A DNA stretch of 47,567 nt from an uncultured Formosa sp. (GCA_913052445.1 CAJXDP010000009.1:1-47567), one strand, 5' to 3'. Shown: positions 37,781-47,165, numbered from the stretch's first letter. Notes: generated by a model not told the origin, from the letters alone. A program made the numbers and translations.

Positions 37781-38459
37781 AAATAAAAAACATATTTTTT
37801 TCGACTTAGATCATACGCTATGGGATTTTGAAAAAAACTCAGCCCTAACATTTGAAAAAATATTTGCATTAAACTCCATTAAGATTGATTTAAATTCTTT
37901 TTTGGAGGTTTACGTTCCAATTAATTTTAATTATTGGAAGCTATATAGAGAAAATAAAGTTGATAAGAAGAGTTTAAAATTTGCACGACTCAATGATACT
38001 TTCAAGGCTTTAGAGTTAGACGTTTCTACACGTCTCATACACCAGCTTTCAGATGATTACATTACATATCTCTCTACCTTTAATCATCTTTTTCCTGGGA
38101 CTATTGAACTTTTAGATTTTTTACAATTGAAGTATAAGTTACATATCATAACTAACGGGTTTAAAGAAGCACAACAGGCAAAATTAAATCAATCACATAT
38201 TGATCACTATTTTTTGACTGTTACCAACTCTGAAATGGTTGGGGTTAAAAAACCAAATCCTAAGATTTTTAATCATGCTCTTAAAATGGCAAATGCAACC
38301 ATAGAAAATAGCCTAATGATTGGAGATAATTTAGAAGCAGATATATTAGGGGCTCTGAATATAGGTATGGATGCTATTTGCTTTAACTACCATAATGAAG
38401 TATTAGCTCCTAACATTATTGGAGTAGACCATTTATTAGAACTAAAAAATTATATTTAA
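37770..38459 (+). CDS. YjjG-family HAD phosphatase (noncanonical pyrimidine nucleotidase)
   Basis: A HAD-superfamily phosphatase of 229 aa. Motif I is FFDLDHTLW (residues 10-18), motif II is ITNG, and motif III/IV is KKPNP with MIGDNLEADI. YjjG-type enzymes dephosphorylate noncanonical nucleotides. It begins inside the 3' end of the deacetylase-like gene (two ATG choices, 37770 or 37773). Confidence 0.88.
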   Translation: MMFKNKKHIFFDLDHTLWDFEKNSALTFEKIFALNSIKIDLNSFLEVYVPINFNYWKLYRENKVDKKSLKFARLNDTFKALELDVSTRLIHQLSDDYITYLSTFNHLFPGTIELLDFLQLKYKLHIITNGFKEAQQAKLNQSHIDHYFLTVTNSEMVGVKKPNPKIFNHALKMANATIENSLMIGDNLEADILGALNIGMDAICFNYHNEVLAPNIIGVDHLLELKNYI

Positions 38460-38475
38460 ATAGTAAACACGTCTC

Positions 38476-39249
38476 ATGAAGTTTTTAAATCAATTTATTA
38501 TTTGCTTTTGTTTATTCATTAGCTCGCTGGGTTTTTCTCAAACATCTGTTAATGATTTTAAATATATTTCTGTTGCTGATAATTATAGTTTCCTTAAACT
38601 AAAAGATCAATATCAATTAAATTCTCTAACAGTTTTTTTGTTTGAAAAAAATAATTTTACTGTTTTAAATTCGTTACAAAATTATCCTTCTGATTTAGCT
38701 CAAAATAGTTGTTTACTTTTAAAGTCAGACGTTATTAGGATTAAAGGACTTTTTAAAACCAAACTTCAATTAGTTCTTACAGATTGCCACGATAACATAG
38801 TCTTTTCTTCAGAAATAGGACAGTCTAAATTAAAAGATTTCAAGAAAGCCTACCAAGAAGCATTACGAAATACTTTTGTTTCTGTTAGTGATTTAAACTA
38901 TTCATATAGTGGTGAAACCCCTTATGACAAACCAGCCATCCCTATTATTGTAAAAAGCCCGCCAGAGCCAATTATTGTATCTCCAACTCCCTCTGTTGTA
39001 GCCCCAAAACTCAATATTAAAACAGCAGAAGTTCCTTCAATTCTTATAGTTAAAGCAACTAATTCTGGTTATGATTTTATAGATAATATTACTAAAAAAG
39101 TCAGCTATTCAGTACAGTTAACAATGTTCGAGAATGTCTATATAATTGAAGGAAAGTCAGGGATAATATACAAAAGAGGTAATTCTTGGGTTCGTGAATA
39201 TTACGAAGAAAACAAAACGATTATCGAGGCATTAAACATACGCCATTAA
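38476..39249 (+). CDS. Secreted protein of unknown function
   Basis: A 257-aa protein with a signal peptide (MKFLNQFIICFCLFISSLGFS, cleavage after about residue 22), so it is periplasmic or surface-exposed. The middle has a proline-rich linker (KSPPEPIIVSPTPSVVAP, about residues 165-182). The ends are compact: DNFTVLN-type beta segments before the linker, and a C-terminal block with GIIYKRGNSWVREYYEEN. I do not recognise a family. It lies 16 bp after the YjjG-type gene in one operon and shares 4 bp with the convergent rarA. Confidence 0.7.
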   Translation: MKFLNQFIICFCLFISSLGFSQTSVNDFKYISVADNYSFLKLKDQYQLNSLTVFLFEKNNFTVLNSLQNYPSDLAQNSCLLLKSDVIRIKGLFKTKLQLVLTDCHDNIVFSSEIGQSKLKDFKKAYQEALRNTFVSVSDLNYSYSGETPYDKPAIPIIVKSPPEPIIVSPTPSVVAPKLNIKTAEVPSILIVKATNSGYDFIDNITKKVSYSVQLTMFENVYIIEGKSGIIYKRGNSWVREYYEENKTIIEALNIRH

Positions 39250-40523
39250 TAGCCGTACTTGTCTTTCCAGCGCTGCTTTAGAAATGACTGTTGAGATTGT
39301 TCACGTGAATTATTTCCTGGTTTATAGATTGTTTTATTTTCTAATTCTTTTGGCATAAATTCTTGTGCTATAAAATTTAAATCATAGTTGTGAGCATATT
39401 TGTAATCCTCCCCGTATCCAAGATCTTTCATTAGTTTTGTAGGAGCATTTCTGATGTCTAATGGTACGGATAGATTACCAGTGTCTTTTACGAGATCCAT
39501 AGCGGTATTGATTGCCTGGTACGCAGCATTACTTTTAGGAGAACAAGCTAAATAGGTTGCACATTGACTTAGAACAATTCGCGCTTCGGGCATACCAATA
39601 GCAGCAACCGACTGAAAGGTGCTCGAAGCCAACACAAGAGCTGTTGGATTTGCATTTCCAATATCTTCGCTAGCTAGAATCAATAAGCGACGAGCAATGA
39701 ATTTTACATCTTCTCCACCTTCTAGCATTCGCGCCAACCAATACACCGTGCCATTAGGGTCACTTCCTCTTATAGATTTTATAAATGCAGATATAATATC
39801 GTAATGTTGGTCTCCTGTTTTGTCATATAAGACAGTATTATTTTGAATTTTACTCAGAACTAACTCATTAGTAATAGTAATGGTTTCTTCCGATTCAGAG
39901 TTAACAATCAGCTCGAAAATATTAAGCAATTTTCGTGCATCCCCCCCAGAAAAACGTAACAAAGCCTCCGTTTCTTTGAGTGTTATTTTCTTTTTAGAAA
40001 GTAGTTTATCTGATGTAATTGCTCGCTTCAGAAGAGATTCTAGGTCTTTGGTATTGAACGGCTTTAAAGTGTATACCTGGCAACGGGAGAGTAGGGCAGA
40101 GATGACTTCAAAGCTAGGGTTTTCTGTAGTGGCTCCAATAAGTGTTACCCACCCTTTTTCAACGGCTTGTAGTAATGAATCTTGCTGGGATTTGCTAAAA
40201 CGATGAATTTCATCAATAAACAAAATAGGATTTTTTGTAGTGAATAATCCACCTCCTAGTTTAGCTTTTTCAATGATCTCTCTTACATCTTTTACTCCCG
40301 AACTAATGGCGCTTAAGGTATAAAATGGACGTTCTGATTCTTGTGCTATAATGGTAGCAAGCGTTGTTTTACCAACACCTGGAGGACCCCAGAATATCAT
40401 GGAAGGAATCAGTCCCTTGTTTAAAGCTTGAGTCAATGCTCCTTTTGGTCCAATCAGATGAGATTGACTAATATAGTCAGTTAATTTTTTTGGACGTAAG
40501 CGTTCTGCCAAAGGTGCATTCAT
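39246..40523 (-). CDS. rarA: Replication-associated recombination protein RarA (MgsA)
   Basis: AAA+ ATPase acting at stalled replication forks. The 425-aa protein has Walker A GPPGVGKT (residues 46-53) and Walker B LFIDEIHR (101-108), then sensor motif GATTENPSFE and the C-terminal RarA domain (GSDPNGTVYWLARMLEGGED). Length and motifs are normal. It is flanked by two plus-strand genes. Confidence 0.96.
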   Translation of the reverse strand: MNAPLAERLRPKKLTDYISQSHLIGPKGALTQALNKGLIPSMIFWGPPGVGKTTLATIIAQESERPFYTLSAISSGVKDVREIIEKAKLGGGLFTTKNPILFIDEIHRFSKSQQDSLLQAVEKGWVTLIGATTENPSFEVISALLSRCQVYTLKPFNTKDLESLLKRAITSDKLLSKKKITLKETEALLRFSGGDARKLLNIFELIVNSESEETITITNELVLSKIQNNTVLYDKTGDQHYDIISAFIKSIRGSDPNGTVYWLARMLEGGEDVKFIARRLLILASEDIGNANPTALVLASSTFQSVAAIGMPEARIVLSQCATYLACSPKSNAAYQAINTAMDLVKDTGNLSVPLDIRNAPTKLMKDLGYGEDYKYAHNYDLNFIAQEFMPKELENKTIYKPGNNSREQSQQSFLKQRWKDKYGY

Positions 40524-40527
40524 TTTG

Positions 40528-40535
40528 CAAAATTA
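40528..40535 (-). promoter_or_regulatory. Promoter -7 box of rarA
   Basis: TAATTTTG on the minus strand matches TAnnTTTG. The box ends only 4 nt before the rarA ATG, the same geometry as at 28618. Confidence 0.5.
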
Positions 40536-40620
40536 AAGTTTTTTTTTATATTAAGATGACAATCTAACATAATGCCTTTTTTTGGTGAGTTATTTGCTAG
40601 TGTTTACTAAATTTATACAT

Positions 40621-41352
40621 ATGAGTCCTAGTGATACATTTAAGTTTTCAACTCGTGTTATTGTATACCCATTAAGTTTTGTATTACTTATTTGGCTAGT
40701 CTATTGGTTTGAATTACGGTTTGGCTTTCGTTTTAACGATATGGGTATTTATCCCAGAACCTTTTCTGGACTAAGAGGTATTCTTTTTAGTCCATTTATC
40801 CACGGTAGTCTCGTGCATTTGTATCATAACACAATGCCTTTACTTATTTTATCTGCTGGACTTTTTTATTTTTATAGGGCTATTGCTTGGCGTGTTTTAG
40901 CGATGGGTTTATTGTTTTCTGGGTTTTTAACATGGCTAATAGGGAGTCCTGCATTCCACATTGGAGCTAGCGGTCTCATATATGTGCTGATGAGCTTCAT
41001 GTTATTTAAAGGAGTATTTTCCAAGAATCATCATTTAACCGCACTCTCTCTTCTCGTAGTATTTTTATATGGCAGTATGCTTTGGTATATATTCCCCGTA
41101 AAGGAAAACATGTCTTGGGAAGGACACTTATCAGGACTTCTAGTAGGACTTGTCTTTGCCTTTGTTTTTAGAACCTCTATAGCCAAGCCTGTTCGCTATG
41201 ATTGGGAAAATGATCACTATGATGAAATGCAAGATCCATTTCTTAAACAATTTGATGAAGAGGGTAATTTTATAGAACCAACGAAGGATGAACCGAACAC
41301 TACAGATTCATCTGTAGAAGTGCATTATAGCTTTAAAGATAAGACCCCTTAG
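40621..41352 (+). CDS. Rhomboid family intramembrane serine protease
   Basis: Cleaves membrane proteins within the bilayer. The 243-aa protein has about six transmembrane helices. The catalytic dyad is Ser117 in GASGLIY and His169 in WEGHLSGLLVG, with the HGSLVHLYHN block upstream. A soluble acidic tail of about 55 residues follows the last helix. ATG 40621 is chosen over TTG 40582 because the latter falls in a promoter-like region. It shares 4 bp with the convergent rlmB. Confidence 0.9.
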   Translation: MSPSDTFKFSTRVIVYPLSFVLLIWLVYWFELRFGFRFNDMGIYPRTFSGLRGILFSPFIHGSLVHLYHNTMPLLILSAGLFYFYRAIAWRVLAMGLLFSGFLTWLIGSPAFHIGASGLIYVLMSFMLFKGVFSKNHHLTALSLLVVFLYGSMLWYIFPVKENMSWEGHLSGLLVGLVFAFVFRTSIAKPVRYDWENDHYDEMQDPFLKQFDEEGNFIEPTKDEPNTTDSSVEVHYSFKDKTP

Positions 41353-42083
41353 AGGCGTTGTCTGACTACTTCGTAAAGAAAAGCACCACAAGCAACAGAA
41401 ACATTTAAAGAGGCTATACTACCGTACATAGGGAGTTTTGCTTTATCGTCCACCAATTTTAGGATTGAAGGGTTAATTCCTCTGTCTTCAGAACCCATAA
41501 TGATGGCACATCCTTGTTTAAAATTGATATCGTAAATAGTATTTTCTGTTTTTTCGGTTGCTGCAACTACTTTAATATCTGAAGCTTGTAAATAAAACAT
41601 TGCATCTTTAATGTGATCTACTTTACAGATTGGGATGTTAAATACCGCTCCAGCACTAGTTTTAACTGTATCTCCGTTTATGGGAGCTCCACCACTTTTT
41701 TGAATAATGATTCCATCTACCCCCGTACATTCGGCAGTTCTGATGATAGCACCAAAATTACGGACATCACTAATTTGATCTAGAAGTAGAAACAAAGGGG
41801 TTTCTTTGGTTTCTTTGACTGCAGATATCAATTCTTCTAAATCATAAAATGCAATTGGGGACATATTGGCTACTGCTCCTTGGTGGTTATGTTGTGTTAA
41901 GCGGTTTAGCTTTTCAACAGGCACATATGTAAAGTTTATATTTTGCTTACGCAATAGCTTTTCTAACTCAGAGAACAATTCGCCACTAAGTCCTTTTTGT
42001 AAAAAAACTTTATCTATTGTATTTTCTGCTTCAATTGCTTCAATAATTGCTCTAAGTCCATATATTTTGGTTTCTTTCTCCAT
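41349..42083 (-). CDS. rlmB: 23S rRNA (guanosine-2'-O-)-methyltransferase RlmB (SpoU/TrmH family)
   Basis: Methylates the ribose of a 23S rRNA guanosine using SAM. The 244-aa protein belongs to the SPOUT fold. Motif 1 is LDQISDVRNFGAIIRTAE, motif 2 is IIMGSEDRGI, and motif 3 is LPMYGSIASLNVSVACGAFLYE. ATG 42083 is preferred because MEKETKIYGLRAIIEAI fits the family N-terminus; the further upstream start 42131 would run into the subtilase terminator. Confidence 0.93.
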   Translation of the reverse strand: MEKETKIYGLRAIIEAIEAENTIDKVFLQKGLSGELFSELEKLLRKQNINFTYVPVEKLNRLTQHNHQGAVANMSPIAFYDLEELISAVKETKETPLFLLLDQISDVRNFGAIIRTAECTGVDGIIIQKSGGAPINGDTVKTSAGAVFNIPICKVDHIKDAMFYLQASDIKVVAATEKTENTIYDINFKQGCAIIMGSEDRGINPSILKLVDDKAKLPMYGSIASLNVSVACGAFLYEVVRQRL

Positions 42084-42130
42084 GCCGTAAAAATACACAT
42101 TACTCATGAATTCTAAAGTAATAAAACACA

Positions 42131-42159
42131 AAAGCGGATTTATTAAATAAACCCGCTTT
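42131..42159 (-). terminator. Intrinsic terminator after the first subtilase gene
   Basis: A 13-bp stem (42131-42143 with 42147-42159, one A-C mismatch) with a 3-nt loop carries a GC-rich core. On the minus strand the following bases are T-rich. It separates the subtilase gene from rlmB. Confidence 0.75.
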
Positions 42160-42185
42160 AAATTTAAATTATTTAAAAGTATGCT

Positions 42186-44165
42186 TTAATGTAGCAACAC
42201 TTTTTTATGTGTTTTTTGATTGCCTTGACTTAAGCTAAGGAAATAAACTCCTTTTGAATAACCAGATGTATTTATCGATCCTTTAATATTAGCAGAACCT
42301 CCCAAAACATTTTGAGAATACATAACTCTCCCTTGCAAATCAATAAGTTGGACTAAACAAGTTTGATTAGATTGATTAGCAAATAGATAATTTACCATTT
42401 CCTTAGCTGGGTTTGGCCACACCATTAGGTTTGGTAATTCATTACTACCGTTAGATAGAGTCATGTCTGCGCCAGTTACTATGATCGAGTAATCTTGGTC
42501 TTCTGGTCCCCCGCCGGGAACTGTGAACGCTAAATTAGATTTGTGAGATATAGAGATTGTATATTGACCAGCTGTAGGTGTATCAACCTCTACACGCTCT
42601 ATATTATCTACTAAATTATCTCCCTTTATGGCGTATGGTAAAGCAGACAAGTCTAATTTCCACGGAAAGTACTCGTTATTAGAACTGTCAGTTATTCTTA
42701 GGTCTAAGTCATTTACCAAGACAGCATTTGGGCTATTAAGTTGATTTTCTTGAGTATTTCCTGCTAAATCTGTCCAGCAAATAGTAGCCATTAATTTTTG
42801 GGATCCAGAAACATTTACTGTGAAAGAGTAAGTTTCTCCATTAGATAAAGTTCTTTCATCTAAAACTGACATGTTATTGTTAGCATCAGTTATAGTCTGA
42901 GCTGCAAATTCTGCATTTAAAAACCCCCATCCCCAGAATGGGTCAGGACCAGGGTATGGAAGTGCTGTGACCGGACTTAGTTCATCTGCATCATCCATGG
43001 CAGTGTGACAGACAAGACCTCTCAGGGTAGCAGATCTCATAAATTCTAAATTTAAGTCATTATAGTGCTCTTGGAGCAACAAAAGACTTCCAGCTACATT
43101 AGGACTTGACATAGATGTTCCTTGGGAACTACCATAAGCATTTATACTTTCATTAGAAGCCGAACTTACATTTTGGCCTCTTCCGGTTATATCAGGTTTT
43201 ATCCTACCGTCATCTGTTGGACCTTGACTGCTAAAACTACTTTTGCTTAGACTTGTTAATTCAGATGAAAATGGGCTGACTTGAGCAGATGCACTTGCAA
43301 CCACCAAATTGTTTTTAGTATTAGCTGTACTTGTTAGCTTGTCGAGCCCAGATTGTAATCCATTAGGATAATTGGCTGTACCATCATTACCACCAGCAAC
43401 AACACTTAAATAGTATGGATTGTTATGGTGAACTTGATCCCAATTTCTTGCTTGCCCATTATAACAGCCCATATACCAATCTGGTACCTGTTGTTCCCCA
43501 TCATCGCCGTTAATATAGACTCCATAAGAATGGTTTGAAACTAACATTCCTGTAGTTTGATGTGCATTAACTGTTTCTGTTATATCTTGGTTACTATTGT
43601 ATGCTAATATTGTTGATTTTGGAGCCATTCCTTTTCTTGAAGTGCTAATACCATTTGCGGCTAATGTTCCCGTTACATGAGTTGCGTGATATCCCGCTTC
43701 GGGATTTATAGTACTGGTGTCCGGAGTAGAAATTCTTGTTACACCAGATTCATCTAAAAATTCAATATGATCTTTAAGTGGGTAGCCAATTTCCCATACG
43801 CCTATAATCATTTCTTCTCCCTCAAGGTCCAAGCCTAAAGAACCTCCAGGATAAAGACTGTTAGTTCTTGTCGCTTGTGAACTAACATAATTATAACTGG
43901 TTATATAAACAGGACTATTGTCAATAACATCAAATATTTTATAATATTTATCATTTATGTAGTATTCTTCCTTTACCTCAGGATTTTGAGAAATATATTC
44001 TTCTATTCGATTTCTTTTATTGTTTTCTTCAAGATTGAGAGATTCTATGAGTGATTTTGTTTCATCCAAATTATAATTTGCAATTATCTTATCTCTTTCC
44101 TCTGATGTCTGTGCATTAGAAAGACTAGTAGCCAATAATAATATTAAAAGTATTTTTATTTTCAT
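42186..44165 (-). CDS. T9SS-sorted subtilisin-like (S8) serine peptidase, copy 1
   Basis: A secreted peptidase of 659 aa. A signal peptide occupies about residues 1-19 and a propeptide-like region about 20-100. The catalytic domain spans about 105-430, then a beta domain (430-570), then a C-terminal T9SS sorting domain (575-659; WPNPAKE near its start). His160 (HATHV), Asn260 (GGND) and Ser351 (GTSMSSP) are intact. The expected catalytic Asp in the GVWD-type motif reads Glu125 (GVWEIG). It is paralogous to the gene next to it. I chose ATG 44165 for its signal peptide over an earlier TTG. Confidence 0.9.
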   Translation of the reverse strand: MKIKILLILLLATSLSNAQTSEERDKIIANYNLDETKSLIESLNLEENNKRNRIEEYISQNPEVKEEYYINDKYYKIFDVIDNSPVYITSYNYVSSQATRTNSLYPGGSLGLDLEGEEMIIGVWEIGYPLKDHIEFLDESGVTRISTPDTSTINPEAGYHATHVTGTLAANGISTSRKGMAPKSTILAYNSNQDITETVNAHQTTGMLVSNHSYGVYINGDDGEQQVPDWYMGCYNGQARNWDQVHHNNPYYLSVVAGGNDGTANYPNGLQSGLDKLTSTANTKNNLVVASASAQVSPFSSELTSLSKSSFSSQGPTDDGRIKPDITGRGQNVSSASNESINAYGSSQGTSMSSPNVAGSLLLLQEHYNDLNLEFMRSATLRGLVCHTAMDDADELSPVTALPYPGPDPFWGWGFLNAEFAAQTITDANNNMSVLDERTLSNGETYSFTVNVSGSQKLMATICWTDLAGNTQENQLNSPNAVLVNDLDLRITDSSNNEYFPWKLDLSALPYAIKGDNLVDNIERVEVDTPTAGQYTISISHKSNLAFTVPGGGPEDQDYSIIVTGADMTLSNGSNELPNLMVWPNPAKEMVNYLFANQSNQTCLVQLIDLQGRVMYSQNVLGGSANIKGSINTSGYSKGVYFLSLSQGNQKTHKKVLLH

Positions 44166-44183
44166 GATTATTTTCAATCCGTA

Positions 44184-44191
44184 CAAATATA
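44184..44191 (-). promoter_or_regulatory. Promoter -7 box of subtilase copy 1
   Basis: TATATTTG on the minus strand matches TAnnTTTG, 18 nt before the start codon. It sits just beyond the hairpin that follows copy 2, consistent with a separate transcript for each copy. Confidence 0.5.
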
Positions 44192-44197
44192 AATGAA

Positions 44198-44228
44198 AAG
44201 AAGAGATTTAATTATTAAACCTCTTCTT
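44198..44228 (-). terminator. Hairpin after subtilase copy 2
   Basis: An 8-bp outer stem (44198-44205 with 44221-44228) continues, after one A-C mismatch, into a 6-bp inner stem. The minus-strand bases that follow are T-rich. It likely ends the copy 2 transcript. Confidence 0.55.
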
Positions 44229-44254
44229 AAATCAAATTGTTTTATTATTCAAAT

Positions 44255-46252
44255 TTATTGTAATACTATTCTCTTATGAGTTTTTTTAGAGCCTTGAATT
44301 AAGCTAAGAAAATAAACTCCCTTTGAAAAACTAGAGGTATTAATAGATCCTCTACTAATAGCAGAACCTTCCAACGTATTTTGAGAATACACAACTCTTC
44401 CTTGTAAGTCAATAAGTTGGACTAAACAATTTTGATTAGATAGATTAGCAAATTGATAATTTATCTTTTCTTTTGCCGGATTAGGCCACACTATAAAGTT
44501 TAATAATTCATTACTTCCAGTTGAAAGGGGGAGCGATAAGTCTGATCCTGTAACTATTAGTGAATAATCTTGACTTCCTTGACCACCAGGCGAAGTAGGG
44601 GTCAAAGTACCTTTATGAGATACAGAGATTGTATATTGACCCGCTACAGGTGCATTGATCTCTACACGTTCAATATTATCTACAATATTATCTCCTTTTA
44701 TAGCAGCTGGCAGGTTAGATAGGTCTAATTTCCAAGGGAAATACTCATTATTATCACTATCAGTAATTCGCAGATCTAAGTCACTTACTAATGCAGGTGT
44801 AGTGCTATTTAGTATACCATTTTGAGTTTGTCCCGCTGGATCTGTCCAACATATTGTCGCCATAAACTTTTCAGATTCTGAGACAGTTACTGTAAAAGAG
44901 TAGATGTCATTATTATTTAAAATTCTTTCTTCCACTACAGCTACATCGGTTTGAGCTGCAGTTATAGTTTGTGCGGCAAATTCAGCATTTAAAAGTCCCC
45001 ATCCCCAAAACGGATCAGGACCAGGATATGATGCTTGTAATATATTTGGATTTTCGGCGTCATCTGTAGCTGTATGGCAAACAAGGCCCTTAAGCGTAGA
45101 AGATCTCATGTAAGAACTATTTAAGTTATTATAGTGTTCTTGAAGCAGTAATAAACTTCCCGCTACCCCAGGAGCTGACATTGAAGTTCCAGTTGAATTC
45201 CCATATGAAGATTCTGTGATATCATCACAGGAATATACATTAGTCCCTCTTCCAGTTATATCTGGTTTAATCCTACCATCATCGGTAGGTCCTTGGCTAC
45301 TTGACGGAGCTAGACTTGCTCCAGTAATAGAAGGGTTACCAAAAGGAGGTATATTAACTGAAATATTAGCATTAGCAATTACTAAATTGTTTTTACAAAC
45401 CGTAGACCCGGTTAACTTATCAAGACCTTGCCCTAATCCACCTTCGTAATTAAAATTTCCATCATTACCCGCAGACTCAATCTTTGTATAATATGGAGTG
45501 TTGTAAAGAATCTGATCCCAAGACCTTGCTCCGTCATTAAGACTGCCTGCATAGTTAAAGGAAGCATAACTTCCAAAGAACCAAGGATCTGAATCTTCGT
45601 CTACAACAATCCCGTAAGAGTGGTTAGATACTAGCATCCCTGAATTTAAGTGTTCATTTGCAGTTTCAGTTTTGTGACCTGCAACATTTCCTGCTACTAT
45701 ATAAGACTTTGGGGCCATTCCTTTAGCTTGACCATTTACCCCACTAGCTCCAAGTGTTCCAGCTACGTGTGAAGCATGTCCACCACCAACATCTGGATTA
45801 TTCGTATCAATTGCTGAAACTCTAGATGTTCCATCGCTGTTCATGAATTCTTGATGTGTAGCAAGAGGATAATCTAATTCCCATATTCCTATTGTCATTC
45901 CTTCCCCCTCTAGATCTAAACCTAAATCACCACCTGGGCTAAGAGACGTTGTTTTTGTTGAAATAGCAGATTTAAGATTATTAGTAGACATGTAAATTGG
46001 TTTATTCCCTAGAATATTATACAACACGTAATGTTTTCCATTCTCATAGTAATCTCTTCTCACATCCGGATTCAATGCTACATACTCATCAAGCATTTGT
46101 TCCTTTTCAATTTCGCCCAATTTTAATTCTTCAATAAGATTATTTACTTTTTCAAGATTATAAGTTTGTAGCATCTTATCACGCTCTTCAATGGTTTGAG
46201 CTAATAATAGATAAGAAAATAATAGGTTAAATATGAGTAGTTTTGTTTTCAT
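44255..46252 (-). CDS. T9SS-sorted subtilisin-like (S8) serine peptidase, copy 2
   Basis: A secreted peptidase of 665 aa with the same layout as its neighbour: signal peptide (about 1-18), pro-region, S8 domain, beta domain and T9SS sorting domain (about 582-665). His159 (HASHV), Asn263 (AGND) and Ser357 (GTSMSAP) are present. The Asp position is again Glu125 (GIWELD). Shared blocks with copy 1, such as PGPDPFWGWG, WPNPAKE and CLVQLIDLQGRV, show tandem duplication. The proteins would be moved across the outer membrane by the type IX system. Confidence 0.9.
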   Translation of the reverse strand: MKTKLLIFNLLFSYLLLAQTIEERDKMLQTYNLEKVNNLIEELKLGEIEKEQMLDEYVALNPDVRRDYYENGKHYVLYNILGNKPIYMSTNNLKSAISTKTTSLSPGGDLGLDLEGEGMTIGIWELDYPLATHQEFMNSDGTSRVSAIDTNNPDVGGGHASHVAGTLGASGVNGQAKGMAPKSYIVAGNVAGHKTETANEHLNSGMLVSNHSYGIVVDEDSDPWFFGSYASFNYAGSLNDGARSWDQILYNTPYYTKIESAGNDGNFNYEGGLGQGLDKLTGSTVCKNNLVIANANISVNIPPFGNPSITGASLAPSSSQGPTDDGRIKPDITGRGTNVYSCDDITESSYGNSTGTSMSAPGVAGSLLLLQEHYNNLNSSYMRSSTLKGLVCHTATDDAENPNILQASYPGPDPFWGWGLLNAEFAAQTITAAQTDVAVVEERILNNNDIYSFTVTVSESEKFMATICWTDPAGQTQNGILNSTTPALVSDLDLRITDSDNNEYFPWKLDLSNLPAAIKGDNIVDNIERVEINAPVAGQYTISVSHKGTLTPTSPGGQGSQDYSLIVTGSDLSLPLSTGSNELLNFIVWPNPAKEKINYQFANLSNQNCLVQLIDLQGRVVYSQNTLEGSAISRGSINTSSFSKGVYFLSLIQGSKKTHKRIVLQ

Positions 46253-46293
46253 AATTTTAATTAGTTAATTGCGAAATGAAAGTAAGTATAGGC

Positions 46294-46329
46294 AAAAAAA
46301 AACCGATATTTTAAAATATCGGTTTTTTT
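46294..46329 (-). terminator. Strong intrinsic terminator after the lipoprotein gene
   Basis: A perfect 10-bp stem (46303-46312 with 46313-46322) is flanked by nine A on the left and seven T on the right. It works as a terminator on the minus strand (T9 tail) and could work on the plus strand as well. It separates the SusD-lipoprotein unit from the subtilases. Confidence 0.9.
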
Positions 46330-46347
46330 AATGTATTGAAATTTAAT

Positions 46348-47148
46348 CTATAGCGTGAAAGGTGTACTTTCGATACTTCCGTAACCTCCACCACTTGTGT
46401 AGATTACTACACCACCACTTGACACAGTGATTGGTCCTCCACCATCACCATAATCATCATAGATGTTGAAAATATAATCTCCAGCAGGTAGACAAAGTTC
46501 TTGTGAGACATCACCTGTCATTCCAGCATAAGGATTTCCATATTGAGCATATGGACCTGGATCTGCTACAATATCACCAGCTGCATTCGCTATCCACCAG
46601 TAAAGTTCTTCTGGCCAGCTATCTAAAGTTATTTCGATAAGCATTTGCACATCGTCACATAATGTTTTTGCATTAATGATTAACATGTCTTCAGTAACCA
46701 TAAGGTCACCACCTGCAGTGGTTCCTGAAAATGCTGTAGGCTGGTCTAAACCAGAAGCAACAGTCATTCCAACAACTACCGTCTTACCACCAAAACCAAG
46801 AGCAGGATCATTATTGATTGTAACATCAAAACTTCCCATCATTGATCCAGCAGGAATAGTTACTGATGATGCAACACTATAATTCATAGCGTCAGCTGTA
46901 GTAGCAGCTTCATCAACGTATAAGCTGACAGTTCTATCACTAGATGATTTAGCTGTGGCATATACACTCATTGCCATCGTTTGTGATTCACCTTCTGCTA
47001 ATGCAACGGTTTCATCAAAACTAAATGACACAAAGCTGTCATTAGTGAAATTATCATCACTTGTCTGATCTTCACATCCAATTAAGAAAACACTTAACGT
47101 AAGAAGTAAAAATGCTGAAAATGGTTTAAATATTTTAGTATATTTCAT
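46348..47148 (-). CDS. SusD-associated surface lipoprotein with Calx-beta-like domain
   Basis: A 266-aa lipoprotein: signal peptide ending in lipobox LIGC, with Cys25 as the lipidated residue. The following EDQTSDD is acidic, as in the Bacteroidota surface-export signal, so it is likely on the cell surface. Residues about 38-140 look like a Calx-beta or Ig-like fold. The C-terminal part has two Cys (LCDDV and ELCLP) and an Asp/Gly loop (YDDYGDGGG), which may bind calcium. It begins 17 bp after the SusD gene, where SusE-type accessory lipoproteins are often found. Confidence 0.75.
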   Translation of the reverse strand: MKYTKIFKPFSAFLLLTLSVFLIGCEDQTSDDNFTNDSFVSFSFDETVALAEGESQTMAMSVYATAKSSSDRTVSLYVDEAATTADAMNYSVASSVTIPAGSMMGSFDVTINNDPALGFGGKTVVVGMTVASGLDQPTAFSGTTAGGDLMVTEDMLIINAKTLCDDVQMLIEITLDSWPEELYWWIANAAGDIVADPGPYAQYGNPYAGMTGDVSQELCLPAGDYIFNIYDDYGDGGGPITVSSGGVVIYTSGGGYGSIESTPFTL

Positions 47149-47165
47149 TTTTTTAATTTTTAAGA

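Noticed and set aside
42186-46252. Tandem subtilase pair as a mobile or recently transferred element
   Set aside because: No inverted repeats, transposase, target duplication or integration site were seen; simple tandem duplication explains it.
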